This document shows positions 31,007 through 39,689 of a stretch of DNA of 39,689 bases, piece by piece (positions within the stretch are counted from its first letter, which is position 1; each line of letters begins with the position of its first letter). The DNA lies in assembly GCA_018920305.1 (NCBI GenBank), contig JAHLMO010000005.1, positions 1 through 39,689 of the forward strand, read 5' to 3'. The DNA is from Candidatus Aenigmatarchaeota archaeon. GTDB taxonomy: Archaea > Aenigmatarchaeota > Aenigmatarchaeia > CG10238-14 > SpSt-28. The notes beneath the pieces were generated by a model, which made no database searches, was not told the origin of the DNA, and saw only the letters and a list, made by a program, of their open reading frames with translations. The position numbers were made by a program, and so were the translations under genes.

Positions 31007-33235
31007 ATGGAAATCAACATAAGAGAAAACAAATTATATATAGATTTAAGAGCTGGTTGGAATGATTTAATAACAATTGAAGATGGAAGAGAAACAATGA
31101 AATTAGTTATAGAAAGTCTAATCGCAAATAAAAATATTGTAGAAATTTTAATTGTTGGTGAAAGAGAATTAGAGTATGATTATAATCAAACAAAGATATT
31201 GAAGGAAATTGCCAATTGCTATGAAAATATACATTCAAAAAAATTATTAACAGCGTTTCCAGAAGAAATTAAATTTTTTAGAAAACTCTCAAATTATTTT
31301 AATCTTCTTAACGAAATAGTTGAAAACATAAAATCAGATTGTATTGAAAGTTATAAAAAACTTATTTCGTTAAAAGATAGATTAGAATTTATTTCAATAA
31401 GAAGCAAAGATTATATTTTGAAGAGTTTTGTTGAAAATCATATAAATCCTATACTAGAAGAATTAGAAAAACTCTATATAATAAAAAAATTGAGAGAAAA
31501 AGAAATAGAAGAGAATTATTTATATAGGCCTGGAGATAGAAGAATTTATAGAGAGATTTTTTCCCCAATAATAAGACCAATCTTCATGGAAACAAAATTT
31601 TATTTAACATTACCAAAAAATTCAATAAAAGTTGAAGAATATGAATTTAAAAATATAAAAGTTGAAATTTATAAAGTTCCGAATAAAGTTAGATATGTAT
31701 ACGTTTTATATGCACCAGAATTTTTATTAACAAGCGATGAAATAAAGGTTTTAGAAAAAGTTAGAGAATATTTAGCAGAGCATAGACCAAGTGAAGCTGA
31801 ACTAAAAGATTTTCAAAAGACGAGAGAAGCATTTTATAATTTAGAATTAGATTTAATTAAAAGAGTTTCACAAGAATTAAACATACCAATTCCAGAAAAA
31901 AGAATGAAAGAATTGGCAGATATTCTAGTTAGATATACTGTAGGCTTTGGAATTTTAGAAAGAATTCTAGCAGATGAAAATATTACAGATATCTATGTTA
32001 ATGCACCAATAGGAATGCTTCCAATTTTTGTTCAGCACGCAAATTATGAAGAATGTGAAACAAATATAGTAATTTCTCCTATCGAAGCTGAAAATTGGGC
32101 GACTAAGTTTAGATTATATTCTGGAAGACCATTAGATGAAGCTAATCCAGTTTTAGACGCTGAGTTATCAATACCAGAGGGAAAAGCTAGAGTAGCAATT
32201 ACTTCAAGAAGTTTAAATCCAGAAGGTTTATCGTTTGCCTTTAGAAGACATAGAGACAGACCATGGACTTTACCATTATTAATAAAAAAGAAAGCAATTA
32301 ATCCTTTGTTTGCTGGATTAATGAATTTTATAGTTGCTGGTGGAAGAAGTTTTTTAGTTGCTGGTGGAAGAGGTTCAGGAAAAACTAGTCTATTGGGAGC
32401 AATAATGTTAGAAATTCCTAGAAAATATAGAATAATTGTTATTGAAGATACTTTAGAATTACCTGTGCCACAAATGAGAGAATTAGGATTTAATATCGAA
32501 AGATTAAAATCTAGAAGTGTAATAACAAAAGTAGAAAGCGAATTACCTGCTGAAGAAGCTTTAAGAACTGCACTAAGATTGGGAGATAGTGCATTAATAA
32601 TTGGAGAAATTAGATCTACAGAAGCATTAACACTTTTTGAAGCGATGAGAGTTGGTGCATTGGCACATAGTGTTGCTGGAACAATTCATGGAGAATCTGC
32701 ATATGGAGTTTTCGATAGAGTTGTTAATGATCTAAAAGTTCCTAAGACAAGTTTTAAAGCGGTAGATTTAATAATAATTTCTGCAAATTTAAAATCTGCA
32801 GATGGATTAAGAAGATATAAAAGAGTTGTTGAAGTCGTTGAAGTTAAAAAACATTGGGAAGAAGATCCATTAGCTGAAAATGCATTTGCTCCATTAATGA
32901 TTTATAATGCAAAAGAAGATACCCTATTACCAACTCAAACACTAATTAATGGGGAAAGCTTTGTTATAAGAGAGATTTCAAAAAGAATTCCAGAATTTTA
33001 TGGAAATTGGGATTTAGTATGGAGTAATATTCTACTTAGAGCAAAAATAAAACAAAGATTAGTTGAATTAAGTGAAGAATTTAAAAAACCAGAACTTCTA
33101 GAGGCTGAGTTTGTTGTATTTAGTAATGAACTGTTTAATTTAGTCTCCGAAGAAGTAAAAAACGAAATTGGAAAATTAGATTCGAATGAAATTTATAGAA
33201 GATGGGAAGAAAGAATTATGGAAAGAATTTATTAA
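31007..33235 (+). CDS. Type IV pilus / secretion superfamily ATPase (TadA/ArlI-like)
   Basis: 742 residues, longer than most ArlI/TadA proteins because of a roughly 240-residue N-terminal region that is mostly helical. The C-terminal core is complete: Walker A GGRGSGKTS (453-461), IIVIEDTLELPVPQ (Asp box), a Walker B-like ALIIGEIRSTEALTLFEAM and the His box GALAHSVAGTIHGESAY. Such ATPases power assembly of pili, archaella or secretion machines as hexamers. No TadC/ArlJ-like platform protein is seen nearby. No ribosome-binding site precedes the ATG. Confidence 0.9.
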   Translation: MEINIRENKLYIDLRAGWNDLITIEDGRETMKLVIESLIANKNIVEILIVGERELEYDYNQTKILKEIANCYENIHSKKLLTAFPEEIKFFRKLSNYFNLLNEIVENIKSDCIESYKKLISLKDRLEFISIRSKDYILKSFVENHINPILEELEKLYIIKKLREKEIEENYLYRPGDRRIYREIFSPIIRPIFMETKFYLTLPKNSIKVEEYEFKNIKVEIYKVPNKVRYVYVLYAPEFLLTSDEIKVLEKVREYLAEHRPSEAELKDFQKTREAFYNLELDLIKRVSQELNIPIPEKRMKELADILVRYTVGFGILERILADENITDIYVNAPIGMLPIFVQHANYEECETNIVISPIEAENWATKFRLYSGRPLDEANPVLDAELSIPEGKARVAITSRSLNPEGLSFAFRRHRDRPWTLPLLIKKKAINPLFAGLMNFIVAGGRSFLVAGGRGSGKTSLLGAIMLEIPRKYRIIVIEDTLELPVPQMRELGFNIERLKSRSVITKVESELPAEEALRTALRLGDSALIIGEIRSTEALTLFEAMRVGALAHSVAGTIHGESAYGVFDRVVNDLKVPKTSFKAVDLIIISANLKSADGLRRYKRVVEVVEVKKHWEEDPLAENAFAPLMIYNAKEDTLLPTQTLINGESFVIREISKRIPEFYGNWDLVWSNILLRAKIKQRLVELSEEFKKPELLEAEFVVFSNELFNLVSEEVKNEIGKLDSNEIYRRWEERIMERIY

Positions 33236-34182
33236 CCTGTTTTAGAAGCTAGCTCCTCTATCAAACTTGTTGCCGCTTTCTTTGCATCTTCTAAATTAGA
33301 TTTCTTTCTAATTTCATCGATTTTACTAAAATCTACATCATGTCCAGTCTTTTCAATAAATTGATATACAGCTCTTATTATTTCGTCTACATCACTAGCT
33401 CTATTAATTCTGTCTATTGCTAATCTTGCTGCATTATGTACTTTTCTTAAGTATTCATCCCTAGCTCTTTTTCCAATATATTCAAGGTGCTTTTCCTCTA
33501 CGAATCCTAAACCTCTTAAAAACACACCAGCCAAAAACATCACTACAAAAACAGCTACTGAAAATGCACCCATAACACTAAACCAAAATGCTACTAATAA
33601 AATAAAAGTACCCATAGGAAGTGTCATAAAAGCTATAATAAATGCAAACAACCCTTCTAAGTTTCTACCTAGACCTTCAAAAATTTTAATTTGTTTTAAA
33701 AATGCCCATGTAATTGCATATATTGCAACGAATGGTAATAAAAAGAAGTATATAAATGCTGGCATATAACAGGAAACGCCTTCACTAATATTTAAAGAAA
33801 GAAATACTCTACATACTCCTTGTGGTAATTTATATTGCTTAAATCCTTCAAACTCCTTTCTATTAAATATTTCGTCTGGATTGTCTGGAAATATATGTAT
33901 AACTCCAAACTTTTGTAATATTGGCAGTATAAAGATTATAATTATAATCGCTGAATATATAATAACAGGTCGAGGTGCTCCCAATTTTCCAAATTTTAAA
34001 AGACCACCTAAATAAAGTAAAATTAGAACAACCAATATAACTGGCAATACTGCAATAATAATTTCTAAAATACCTGCAGCTTCTGTAACCTCTTCCGAAA
34101 AAACCAATGATGAATAAAACATTAAAGATAAAAATAAAACTATTAGTTTTAATTTAAAATTTACAATTTTATTAACATCCAT
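33232..34182 (-). CDS. Polytopic membrane protein with N-terminal signal and helical tail
   Basis: 316 residues. A hydrophobic signal (about 11-29, ending LVFSEE) is followed by about six membrane segments and a charged cytoplasmic tail (about 225-316) with repeated helices (RKVHNAARLAIDRINRASDVDEIIRAVYQFIEKTGHDVDF). An extracytoplasmic loop has two Cys (about 125-140). It overlaps the ATPase gene by 4 nt and is convergent to it. It could be the membrane partner of the ATPase, but no known platform signature is visible. Confidence 0.55.
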   Translation of the reverse strand: MDVNKIVNFKLKLIVLFLSLMFYSSLVFSEEVTEAAGILEIIIAVLPVILVVLILLYLGGLLKFGKLGAPRPVIIYSAIIIIIFILPILQKFGVIHIFPDNPDEIFNRKEFEGFKQYKLPQGVCRVFLSLNISEGVSCYMPAFIYFFLLPFVAIYAITWAFLKQIKIFEGLGRNLEGLFAFIIAFMTLPMGTFILLVAFWFSVMGAFSVAVFVVMFLAGVFLRGLGFVEEKHLEYIGKRARDEYLRKVHNAARLAIDRINRASDVDEIIRAVYQFIEKTGHDVDFSKIDEIRKKSNLEDAKKAATSLIEELASKTG

Positions 34183-34238
34183 AATTTAATAATTATTGTA
34201 CATTAAAAAAATATATATTTTTTAGTGAATAAGATAAG

Positions 34239-34880
34239 TTAAGAATAGCTTATAGATACAAATCCTGCATCAATTAAAAAGTCTGCAATTTCTTTTTTCA
34301 ATTCTATAACACTTCCTTTTTCGTATGGTCCATACCAATTTCCATCAGGCCCAATAAATTTTGGAATTTCGACGAGAACTTTAACTTTTATAATATCTTT
34401 TTCTTTTCTTTCACCTTTTTGTTCACTAATTTCTATTTTATTTTCATCTTTCTTATTCTCCGATAAATTCAAACTCTTATTTGATTCATCTGTTTTTGCT
34501 ATCTCTTTAGATTCAAATAAATTTTTCTTTAAATCTTTTACTAAATCTATAATTTTGAAAAAAAGTTCTTCTTCTTGCGGTAACATATTAGAAGGTAAAC
34601 TTCCGCTTTTTAAAAATACAAAAACTGCATCAATTATCTTTTTCAATCTTAATAAAATTATTTCGTCTACCATTCTTTTAGCGTTTTTTAATTCATACTT
34701 AACTTTTTCGTCTTGAGTATTTCTAAATATTTCTTCTTTCATTTTTAAATAATTATCTACTTTTTTGAAAAAATCGTTTGGTAATTTGGATAACTTATTT
34801 TCACTCTTTTCAGCAGTATAAGCTTCTCTAATATATTCAAAAGTTATTATTTCTTCTATTTCTTCCATAAAATATTGCAT
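34239..34880 (-). CDS. GINS replication factor subunit (Gins51/15 type)
   Basis: 213 residues. N-terminal helical A domain (about 1-105) with KLPNDFFKKVDNYLKMKEE, a charged linker (about 125-160), then a small B domain: VLVEIPKFIGPDGNWYGPYEKGSVIELKKEIADFLIDAGFVSI. A-then-B order identifies Gins51 (Gins15). GINS links the MCM helicase and the primase/RecJ-like proteins at the fork. Met5 (34868) is an alternative start. Confidence 0.86.
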   Translation of the reverse strand: MQYFMEEIEEIITFEYIREAYTAEKSENKLSKLPNDFFKKVDNYLKMKEEIFRNTQDEKVKYELKNAKRMVDEIILLRLKKIIDAVFVFLKSGSLPSNMLPQEEELFFKIIDLVKDLKKNLFESKEIAKTDESNKSLNLSENKKDENKIEISEQKGERKEKDIIKVKVLVEIPKFIGPDGNWYGPYEKGSVIELKKEIADFLIDAGFVSISYS

Positions 34881-34888
34881 AATTTTAT

Positions 34889-35059
34889 CTATTCTATTTC
34901 TTCAATAACTTCTACTTTTTCTAACTTAGCTTTTCCACCAGTTGGTTTAGCAATAATTTGACCACAATTTAAACATTTAACAATTGTGCTAGCTTTTTCA
35001 AATATAATTTGTTCATTTCTACATTTTAAGCAAATTACTCTTAAAAATTTGCCAGCCAT
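34889..35059 (-). CDS. rps27e: 30S ribosomal protein eS27
   Basis: 56 residues. It begins MAGKFLRVICLKCRNEQ, with zinc ligands C10, C13, C29 and C32, EKASTIVKCLNCG, then the family ending KPTGGKA. The ATG follows the eL42 stop with no gap. eL42-eS27 is a conserved archaeal pair; aIF2-alpha, often next, is replaced by GINS. Confidence 0.93.
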   Translation of the reverse strand: MAGKFLRVICLKCRNEQIIFEKASTIVKCLNCGQIIAKPTGGKAKLEKVEVIEEIE

Positions 35060-35341
35060 TTAACTTTTTAATTCTATCTTTTTAATTCTAAAACCTTTTC
35101 CATGGGAATGTTTCTTTCCACACTCTTTACATTTAAATTTTAAATCGACCTTTTTAACACTCTTTTCTCTTCCTTTTGGATTTTCTTTAGGAAAACTTCC
35201 ATATCCTTTCATTTTTCTTAAAAATCTTCGCTGACCATGCGATAAAGTTCTTCTTGGCCTCTTTTTCGAAATTTCAACAGTATGTAAAGTATGTTTTTTA
35301 CAATACTTACAATATATTCTAATTTCCTTTGGAAACTTCAT
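35060..35341 (-). CDS. rpl44e: 50S ribosomal protein eL42 (L44e)
   Basis: 93 residues. It begins [22 protein letters not shown], contains [28 protein letters not shown] and ends [22 protein letters not shown]11, C14, C71 and C74 bind zinc. The start at 35341 is chosen because it gives the family N-terminus exactly; the same frame stays open further upstream, but that part lies opposite the Rpp29 gene and is not conserved. The protein contacts the E site. Confidence 0.94.
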   Translation of the reverse strand: MKFPKEIRIYCKYCKKHTLHTVEISKKRPRRTLSHGQRRFLRKMKGYGSFPKENPKGREKSVKKVDLKFKCKECGKKHSHGKGFRIKKIELKS

Positions 35342-35378
35342 TAAATAATGTTTATAGTATAAAAATTTAAATTTTATA

Positions 35379-35672
35379 ATGGTTAGAAATGAATATAACC
35401 TAGTAAGGCATGAATTAATTGGATTAAAAGTAAAAATTTTAGATTCTAAAAATAAAAGTTTAAAAAAAATAAAGGGAATTGTTGTAGATGAGACATACAA
35501 TACAATTATAATTGAGAAAAAAAATAAAAAAAGAAAAATAGTTCCAAAGAAATCAACAATTTTTCTTTTCGAATTAGATAATAATAAAAAAGTGAAAGTT
35601 TTGGGAGATATATTAATTGGTAGACCAGAGGATAGAATAAAAAAGAAATTTCCCAAATGGAAATATAGATAA
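35379..35672 (+). CDS. rnp1: RNase P protein component Rpp29 (Pop4)
   Basis: 97 residues, the compact archaeal form. Conserved parts are [13 protein letters not shown] (HELIG 11-15), [29 protein letters not shown] and the end [13 protein letters not shown] (RPEDR 82-86). It is an Sm-like protein that works with Rpp21 on the specificity domain of RNase P RNA. It is divergent from eL42 (37-bp gap with a TATA-like TATAAAAATTT) and 5 bp before reverse gyrase. No RNase P RNA or other subunit is in the window. Confidence 0.92.
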   Translation: MVRNEYNLVRHELIGLKVKILDSKNKSLKKIKGIVVDETYNTIIIEKKNKKRKIVPKKSTIFLFELDNNKKVKVLGDILIGRPEDRIKKKFPKWKYR

Positions 35673-35677
35673 TTTTT

Positions 35678-38600
35678 ATGTTAATATATGAAAATACATG
35701 CCCAAATTGTGGTGGAAAAATTTCATATGAAAGGATATTATATAGTTTACCCTGTGAAAAATGCTTACCGATTATTCCAGAAAATATTAAAAAAATAAAA
35801 CCAGGAAGTATTAAATTTTATAAAGAAGTCATCAAACTGCTTAGAAGAAATTATATGCTAAAAGAATATAATAAATATTATAAACTTATTAAAAAAGTAA
35901 ACGACTTTTTAAATTTTTTTAAAAAAGCAATAAATTCTTCTCCCTGGAATGCTCAAAGAATGTGGACAATAAGAGTTTTTAAAAATCAATCTTTTGCAAT
36001 AATGGCTCCTACAGGAACAGGAAAAACAACATTTCTAATAATTTTATCTTTATATTTAGCTACAAAATTTAAGAAAAGAATTTATTTCCTACTTCCAACT
36101 AGTTTATTAGTCTCTCAGATTTTTGAAAAATTTAAAAAATTTAAAGATGTTTTAAATCTTCAAACAAATATTATAGCTTTTCATTCTCTTCAAAAGAAGA
36201 AAGATAAAGAAGAAAATTTAGAAAAACTAAAAAATAGAGATTTTCAAATTCTTATAACTACTAATATGTTTTTAGCCAAAAAATTTGAATTAATAAAAGA
36301 TATTCCTTTTGATGTAATTCTCGTCGATGATGTTGATTCATTTCTAAAAGCTTCTAAAAATATAAATAAGGTTTTAAATCTCTTAGGATTTAGTGATGAA
36401 ATTATAGAAAAAGCACTGGAAAATGTAGAATTGAAGAGAAGTTTAATTTTCGCATCTGAAGAAGAAAGAAAAAGAATAGAAGAAAAGATAGAAGAAAACA
36501 AAAAAATTATTAAAAATTCTCTACCAATAAATAAAATTTTAATTGTAAGCGGAGCTTCTATGAGAGCAAGAACAAGAAGAGTAATGTTATTTAACGAATT
36601 ACTAAACTTTCAAATTGGAACAAGAATAGAAGGAATAAGAAATGTAGAAGATGTCTATGAATTCGAAAAAAATATTGAAGAAAAAGTATATGAATATGTT
36701 AAAAAATTTGGTAGCGGAGGTTTAATTTTTGTTCCTATGGATAGAGGAATTGAATATGCAAAAAAATTAGAAGAGTTTTTAAATTCGAAAGGAATAAATG
36801 CAAAAAGTCTAGAAAAAACAAAATTATCAATAATTAATGATTTTATTTATGGAAATATACAAGTATTGATTGGAATTGCTTCTTATAGAAGTCCCCTAGC
36901 TAGAGGAATAGATTTACCAGAAGTGATAAGATATGCAATTTTTGCTGGAGTACCAAAATTTAAAATTAGAATTGACCTTTCTGAATTTAGACCTGGAAAA
37001 ATAATAATGCTACTATTACACTTAAGAGAATATTTAGAAAGAGAAGAGGAAAAAGATAAGCTAGATTTAATTATAAACAAATTAAGAAAGATAGGAAGTT
37101 TAAGTGAAGAGAATGCAAAAATTGTAGTAGAAGCTATTAATCAAAACAAAAAATTAGAAGGATTTTTAGAATATTGTAGACAAGTTTTAAAAGAAAGTTA
37201 TGAGTTTATAAAAAATTTGTTAAATGATAAAAGTTTTATAGAAAAATTAAAAAATAGTAAAAAGCTTGTTTTTGAAGAAAATAAAGAAGAGTTTTATTTT
37301 GTAATTGCTGATGTTCAAGCATATATTCAAGCAAGCGGAAGAACAAGCAGATTGTATGCTGGAGGCATTTCAAAAGGTTTAAGCTTAGTTTTGATTGATG
37401 AAGAAAAAGCATTCAATAGTTTAAAAGAAAAAATTAAATGGTTTGATGAGAAGGCAGAATTCAAAAATATAAAGGATATTAACTTAGAAAAAATTTTAAA
37501 TGAGATCGACAAGGATAGAGAATTAATAAGAAAAATAAAAGAAGGAAAATTAGAGATAAAAAAGCTAAAAGAATTATTAAAAATAGGTTTATTGATTGTT
37601 GAAAGTCCCACAAAAGCGAAAACAATCGCAAAATTCTTTGGAACACCAGCGATTAGAGATATAGATGGTATAAGAGTTTATGAAGTTTCAACTGGCGATT
37701 ATATACTGCTAATAACAGCTAGTATAGGACATGTTTTCGATTTAGTAACAAAAGAAGGATTTCACGGAGTTCTAGCCAAAGATAATAACTTTATTCCAAT
37801 ATACGGAACTATAAAGATTTGTCCAAAATGTAATTCTCAATATACAGATAATATTTCTTTTTGTCCAAAAGATAATGAAAAGCTATTAGATAAGATTAAT
37901 ATTTTAAATGTTCTAAGAGATTTAAGTTTAGAAGTAGATGAAATACTAATAGCAACTGATCCTGATGCAGAAGGAGAAAAGATAGGATTTGATATAGCAA
38001 ATTTCTTAAGATTTTTTATTAAGAAAATTAAAAGACTAGAATTTCACGAAATAACATATAGAGCTATTAGAAATGCAATGAATAATCCTAGAGAAATAAA
38101 TTTAAACTTAGTTAAATCTCAAATCGTTAGAAGAATCGAAGATAGATGGTTTGGTTTTGAATTAAGCCAAAAAGTTCAAAAAAAGTTTAATAGAAAAACA
38201 TTGTCTGCAGGTAGAGTTCAAACTCCAGTTCTAGGTTGGATAATTCAAAGAACAGAAGAAAGTAAAAATAGTATAAAAGACTATTTAAGAATAAAATTCG
38301 ATAATATTAAAATTATTTTTGAATCCAAAAAATTAAAGAAAGAAGAGAAAGAAAATTTTTTCGAAAAAATTACAAATTATCCATATGTTGAAGTTAAAGT
38401 TGTTGAAGTTAAAGAAGAAATTTTAAATCCATTGCCACCATACACTACCGATACTTTATTAAAAGATGCTTCAAATATTTTAAAGTTTGATTCTAATAAA
38501 ACAATGAAAATAGCTCAAGAATTGTTCGAAAGCGGTTTAATAACTTATCATAGAACAGATTCTACTACAGTTTCTTCATTTGGAATAAATATAGCTAAAG

Positions 38601-39325
38601 AATATATTATTCAAAATTTTGAAGAAAAAATTTTTTATCCAAGGAGTTGGGAGAAAGAAGGTGCTCATGAATGTATAAGACCTACAAAACCTATAGATTC
38701 TGAAAGATTAATTGAATTGCTTAGATTAAAACTATTGCAATTACCAATTAAAATTACTAAAGATCATTTATTACTCTATGATTTAATTTTTAAAAGATTT
38801 ATTGCTAGCCAAATGAAATCTGCAAAAGTTGAAAAAACAAAATTTAAATTTAAATTAGTAGACTTAGAAAAAGAAGAGGAATTTATTACAAAAATTATTG
38901 AAGAAGGATTTACAAAAATAATAAAGATAAAAGAAATTGAATTAAAAGAAGGAAAATATGAAATAAAATCCTTTGATCCTGAAAAAGATTATTTCAGAAA
39001 ACCTTCTATTTCTCTTTTTTCTCAAGGAGATATAATTTCTTTGATGAAGGAAAGAGGAATAGGAAGACCTTCAACCTATGCAACAATTATTTCAAAAATT
39101 TTAGAAAGAAAATATGCTATTTCTAGAAAAAATAAGCTTATTGCTACAAAAAGAGGAAAAGAAGTTTATCAATATTTAAAAGCTAAGTTTGAAAAATACA
39201 TTAGCGAAGAATTAACTAGAGATTTAGAAAGAAAAATGGATTTAATTGAAGAAAATAAAATTGATTATCTAGAAATTCTAAAAGAAATTTACAGAGAAAG
39301 CGTAGAAATCAAAAACGCTGAATAA
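35678..39325 (+). CDS. rgy: Reverse gyrase
   Basis: 1215 residues, full length and single-chain. N-terminal zinc finger (C8, C11, C27, C30), then the SF2 helicase half: Walker [10 protein letters not shown] (110-118), DEAD-box-like VDDVDS, and [13 protein letters not shown]. The type IA topoisomerase half begins [11 protein letters not shown] with toprim Glu642; an internal zinc finger CPKC...CPKDN follows, then DPDAEGE (D761, D763), and the catalytic Tyr957 in [11 protein letters not shown]. It introduces positive supercoils and is the hallmark protein of hyperthermophiles. N. equitans splits it in two; this one is not split. The start is 5 bp after rnp1 with no ribosome-binding site. Confidence 0.97.
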   Translation: MLIYENTCPNCGGKISYERILYSLPCEKCLPIIPENIKKIKPGSIKFYKEVIKLLRRNYMLKEYNKYYKLIKKVNDFLNFFKKAINSSPWNAQRMWTIRVFKNQSFAIMAPTGTGKTTFLIILSLYLATKFKKRIYFLLPTSLLVSQIFEKFKKFKDVLNLQTNIIAFHSLQKKKDKEENLEKLKNRDFQILITTNMFLAKKFELIKDIPFDVILVDDVDSFLKASKNINKVLNLLGFSDEIIEKALENVELKRSLIFASEEERKRIEEKIEENKKIIKNSLPINKILIVSGASMRARTRRVMLFNELLNFQIGTRIEGIRNVEDVYEFEKNIEEKVYEYVKKFGSGGLIFVPMDRGIEYAKKLEEFLNSKGINAKSLEKTKLSIINDFIYGNIQVLIGIASYRSPLARGIDLPEVIRYAIFAGVPKFKIRIDLSEFRPGKIIMLLLHLREYLEREEEKDKLDLIINKLRKIGSLSEENAKIVVEAINQNKKLEGFLEYCRQVLKESYEFIKNLLNDKSFIEKLKNSKKLVFEENKEEFYFVIADVQAYIQASGRTSRLYAGGISKGLSLVLIDEEKAFNSLKEKIKWFDEKAEFKNIKDINLEKILNEIDKDRELIRKIKEGKLEIKKLKELLKIGLLIVESPTKAKTIAKFFGTPAIRDIDGIRVYEVSTGDYILLITASIGHVFDLVTKEGFHGVLAKDNNFIPIYGTIKICPKCNSQYTDNISFCPKDNEKLLDKINILNVLRDLSLEVDEILIATDPDAEGEKIGFDIANFLRFFIKKIKRLEFHEITYRAIRNAMNNPREINLNLVKSQIVRRIEDRWFGFELSQKVQKKFNRKTLSAGRVQTPVLGWIIQRTEESKNSIKDYLRIKFDNIKIIFESKKLKKEEKENFFEKITNYPYVEVKVVEVKEEILNPLPPYTTDTLLKDASNILKFDSNKTMKIAQELFESGLITYHRTDSTTVSSFGINIAKEYIIQNFEEKIFYPRSWEKEGAHECIRPTKPIDSERLIELLRLKLLQLPIKITKDHLLLYDLIFKRFIASQMKSAKVEKTKFKFKLVDLEKEEEFITKIIEEGFTKIIKIKEIELKEGKYEIKSFDPEKDYFRKPSISLFSQGDIISLMKERGIGRPSTYATIISKILERKYAISRKNKLIATKRGKEVYQYLKAKFEKYISEELTRDLERKMDLIEENKIDYLEILKEIYRESVEIKNAE

Positions 39326-39446
39326 TTTTTTATTATAGAATAATATATTTTTAAGTATGAAAAAAATTGCAATATTAATTAACAATACTTCGGATTTTCA
39401 TCGCTCTTCCAATTTTGTTAGATAATCTAATAAATCAAAATTGTCT
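39326..39446. other. Gap after reverse gyrase with a 22-codon leaderless ORF
   Basis: The gap holds a TATA-like run AATATATTTTTAA followed closely by ATG at 39358, starting MKKIAILINNTSDFH and stopping after 22 codons. It looks like the start of a lost gene rather than a working one. I see nothing else in the gap. Confidence 0.3.
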
Positions 39447-39689
39447 TTATCTTGAACATATAGCTATTTTACCATCTGGCATTACATATATATTTTGAAT
39501 TCCTACTCCACATAAGTAAGTTCTTTCAAACACTTCTCTTTCTATTATACAATTTGTAGTAAATATTCTATCGTCTAATTTTTCTTTTTTTAATATATCT
39601 TTAACATAACAGTATTTAGCACACTCTTTGTTTTGAGGAATTGTCCAATCGAAATATCAACAATTTTATTAACGAGTTTTTTCTCTGAA
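39447..39689 (-). pseudogene. C-terminal part of a radical SAM/SPASM-type protein, probable frameshift
   Basis: The frame ending with TAA at 39447-39449 encodes DWTIPQNKECAKYCY...CIIEREVFERTYLCGVGIQNIYVMPDGKIAICSR. The CGxGx...PDGKxxxC ending is typical of the Cys-rich SPASM domain that binds auxiliary iron-sulfur clusters. Upstream of Asp (about 39650) this frame meets a stop, while the next frame continues open to the window edge as SEKKLVNKIVDIS. Adding one base near 39651 would join them. It is either a frameshifted pseudogene or a sequence error. The larger part of the gene is outside the window. Confidence 0.5.

Noticed and set aside
35342-35656. Longer upstream extension of the eL42 frame
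   Set aside because: The extra 105 residues lie opposite the Rpp29 gene, are hydrophobic nonsense for a ribosomal protein, and the family N-terminus starts exactly at 35341.
39358-39426. 22-codon ORF after reverse gyrase
   Set aside because: It has a decent TATA-like run and start but is too short, with no family resemblance; reported only as part of the gap.

Overview
The window is compact, very A+T-rich archaeal DNA from a hyperthermophile. Archaeal marks are the split RNA polymerase subunits (B'', B', A', A''), eukaryote-type ribosomal proteins (eL30, eL31, eL32, eL34, eL42, eS27), aIF6, a histone, a GINS subunit, RNase P protein Rpp29 and diphthine synthase. A full-length reverse gyrase and a GC-rich 16S rRNA in an A+T-rich genome point to growth at high temperature. 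Gene packing is extreme (mostly 4-nt overlaps or gaps under 40 bp). The families of secreted and membrane proteins are those I associate with DPANN archaea, so my best guess is a Nanoarchaeota-like symbiont. It is not Nanoarchaeum equitans, which has a split reverse gyrase and no RNase P. The lineage is an inference; no database was searched.

Layout. 1-5064 (minus): one operon of small membrane-anchored, pilin-like proteins, a Cys-rich repeat protein, a membrane-anchored thioredoxin-fold protein and the start of a secreted fibre-like protein cut by the window edge. 5098-6804 (minus): tRNA-Leu(GAG) and a lone 16S rRNA with its processing stem; no 23S or 5S follows. 6982-7892: aIF6 and eL31. 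7925-8722 (plus): an SSV-type tyrosine recombinase. 8715-17529 (minus): the RNA polymerase operon rpoH, rpoB'', rpoB'-A' fusion, rpoA'', eL30, nusA, uS12, uS7. 17617-18042: a pilin. 18023-21022 (minus): uS8, uL6, eL32, cis-prenyltransferase and geranylgeranyl-reductase-like genes. 21067-21167: intron-containing tRNA-Glu. 21175-26314 (minus): LemA/HtpX, uS2, eL34, DUF106, SecY, uL15, MgtC. 26320-28805 (plus): histone, glycosyltransferase, PPP phosphatase, diphthine synthase. 28802-34182: a secretion/pilus-type ATPase with membrane and coiled-coil partners. 34239-35341 (minus): GINS, eS27, eL42. 35379-39325 (plus): Rpp29 and reverse gyrase. The right edge holds the end of a probably frameshifted radical-SAM/SPASM gene.

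The most unusual points are: (i) an in-frame fusion of RNA polymerase B' to A' in one 1425-residue chain; (ii) a 16S rRNA whose central pseudoknot has changed on both strands while keeping its pairing; (iii) changes at decoding-centre rRNA positions together with altered decoding loops of uS12; (iv) loss of the anti-Shine-Dalgarno sequence; and (v) tRNA genes whose TATA boxes imply transcription starting at tRNA position 1, although an RNase P protein gene is present. Together they suggest a lineage with a strongly remodelled core information-processing machinery. The pilin-like operon and the ATPase cluster are the best candidates for an undescribed surface or host-contact apparatus.
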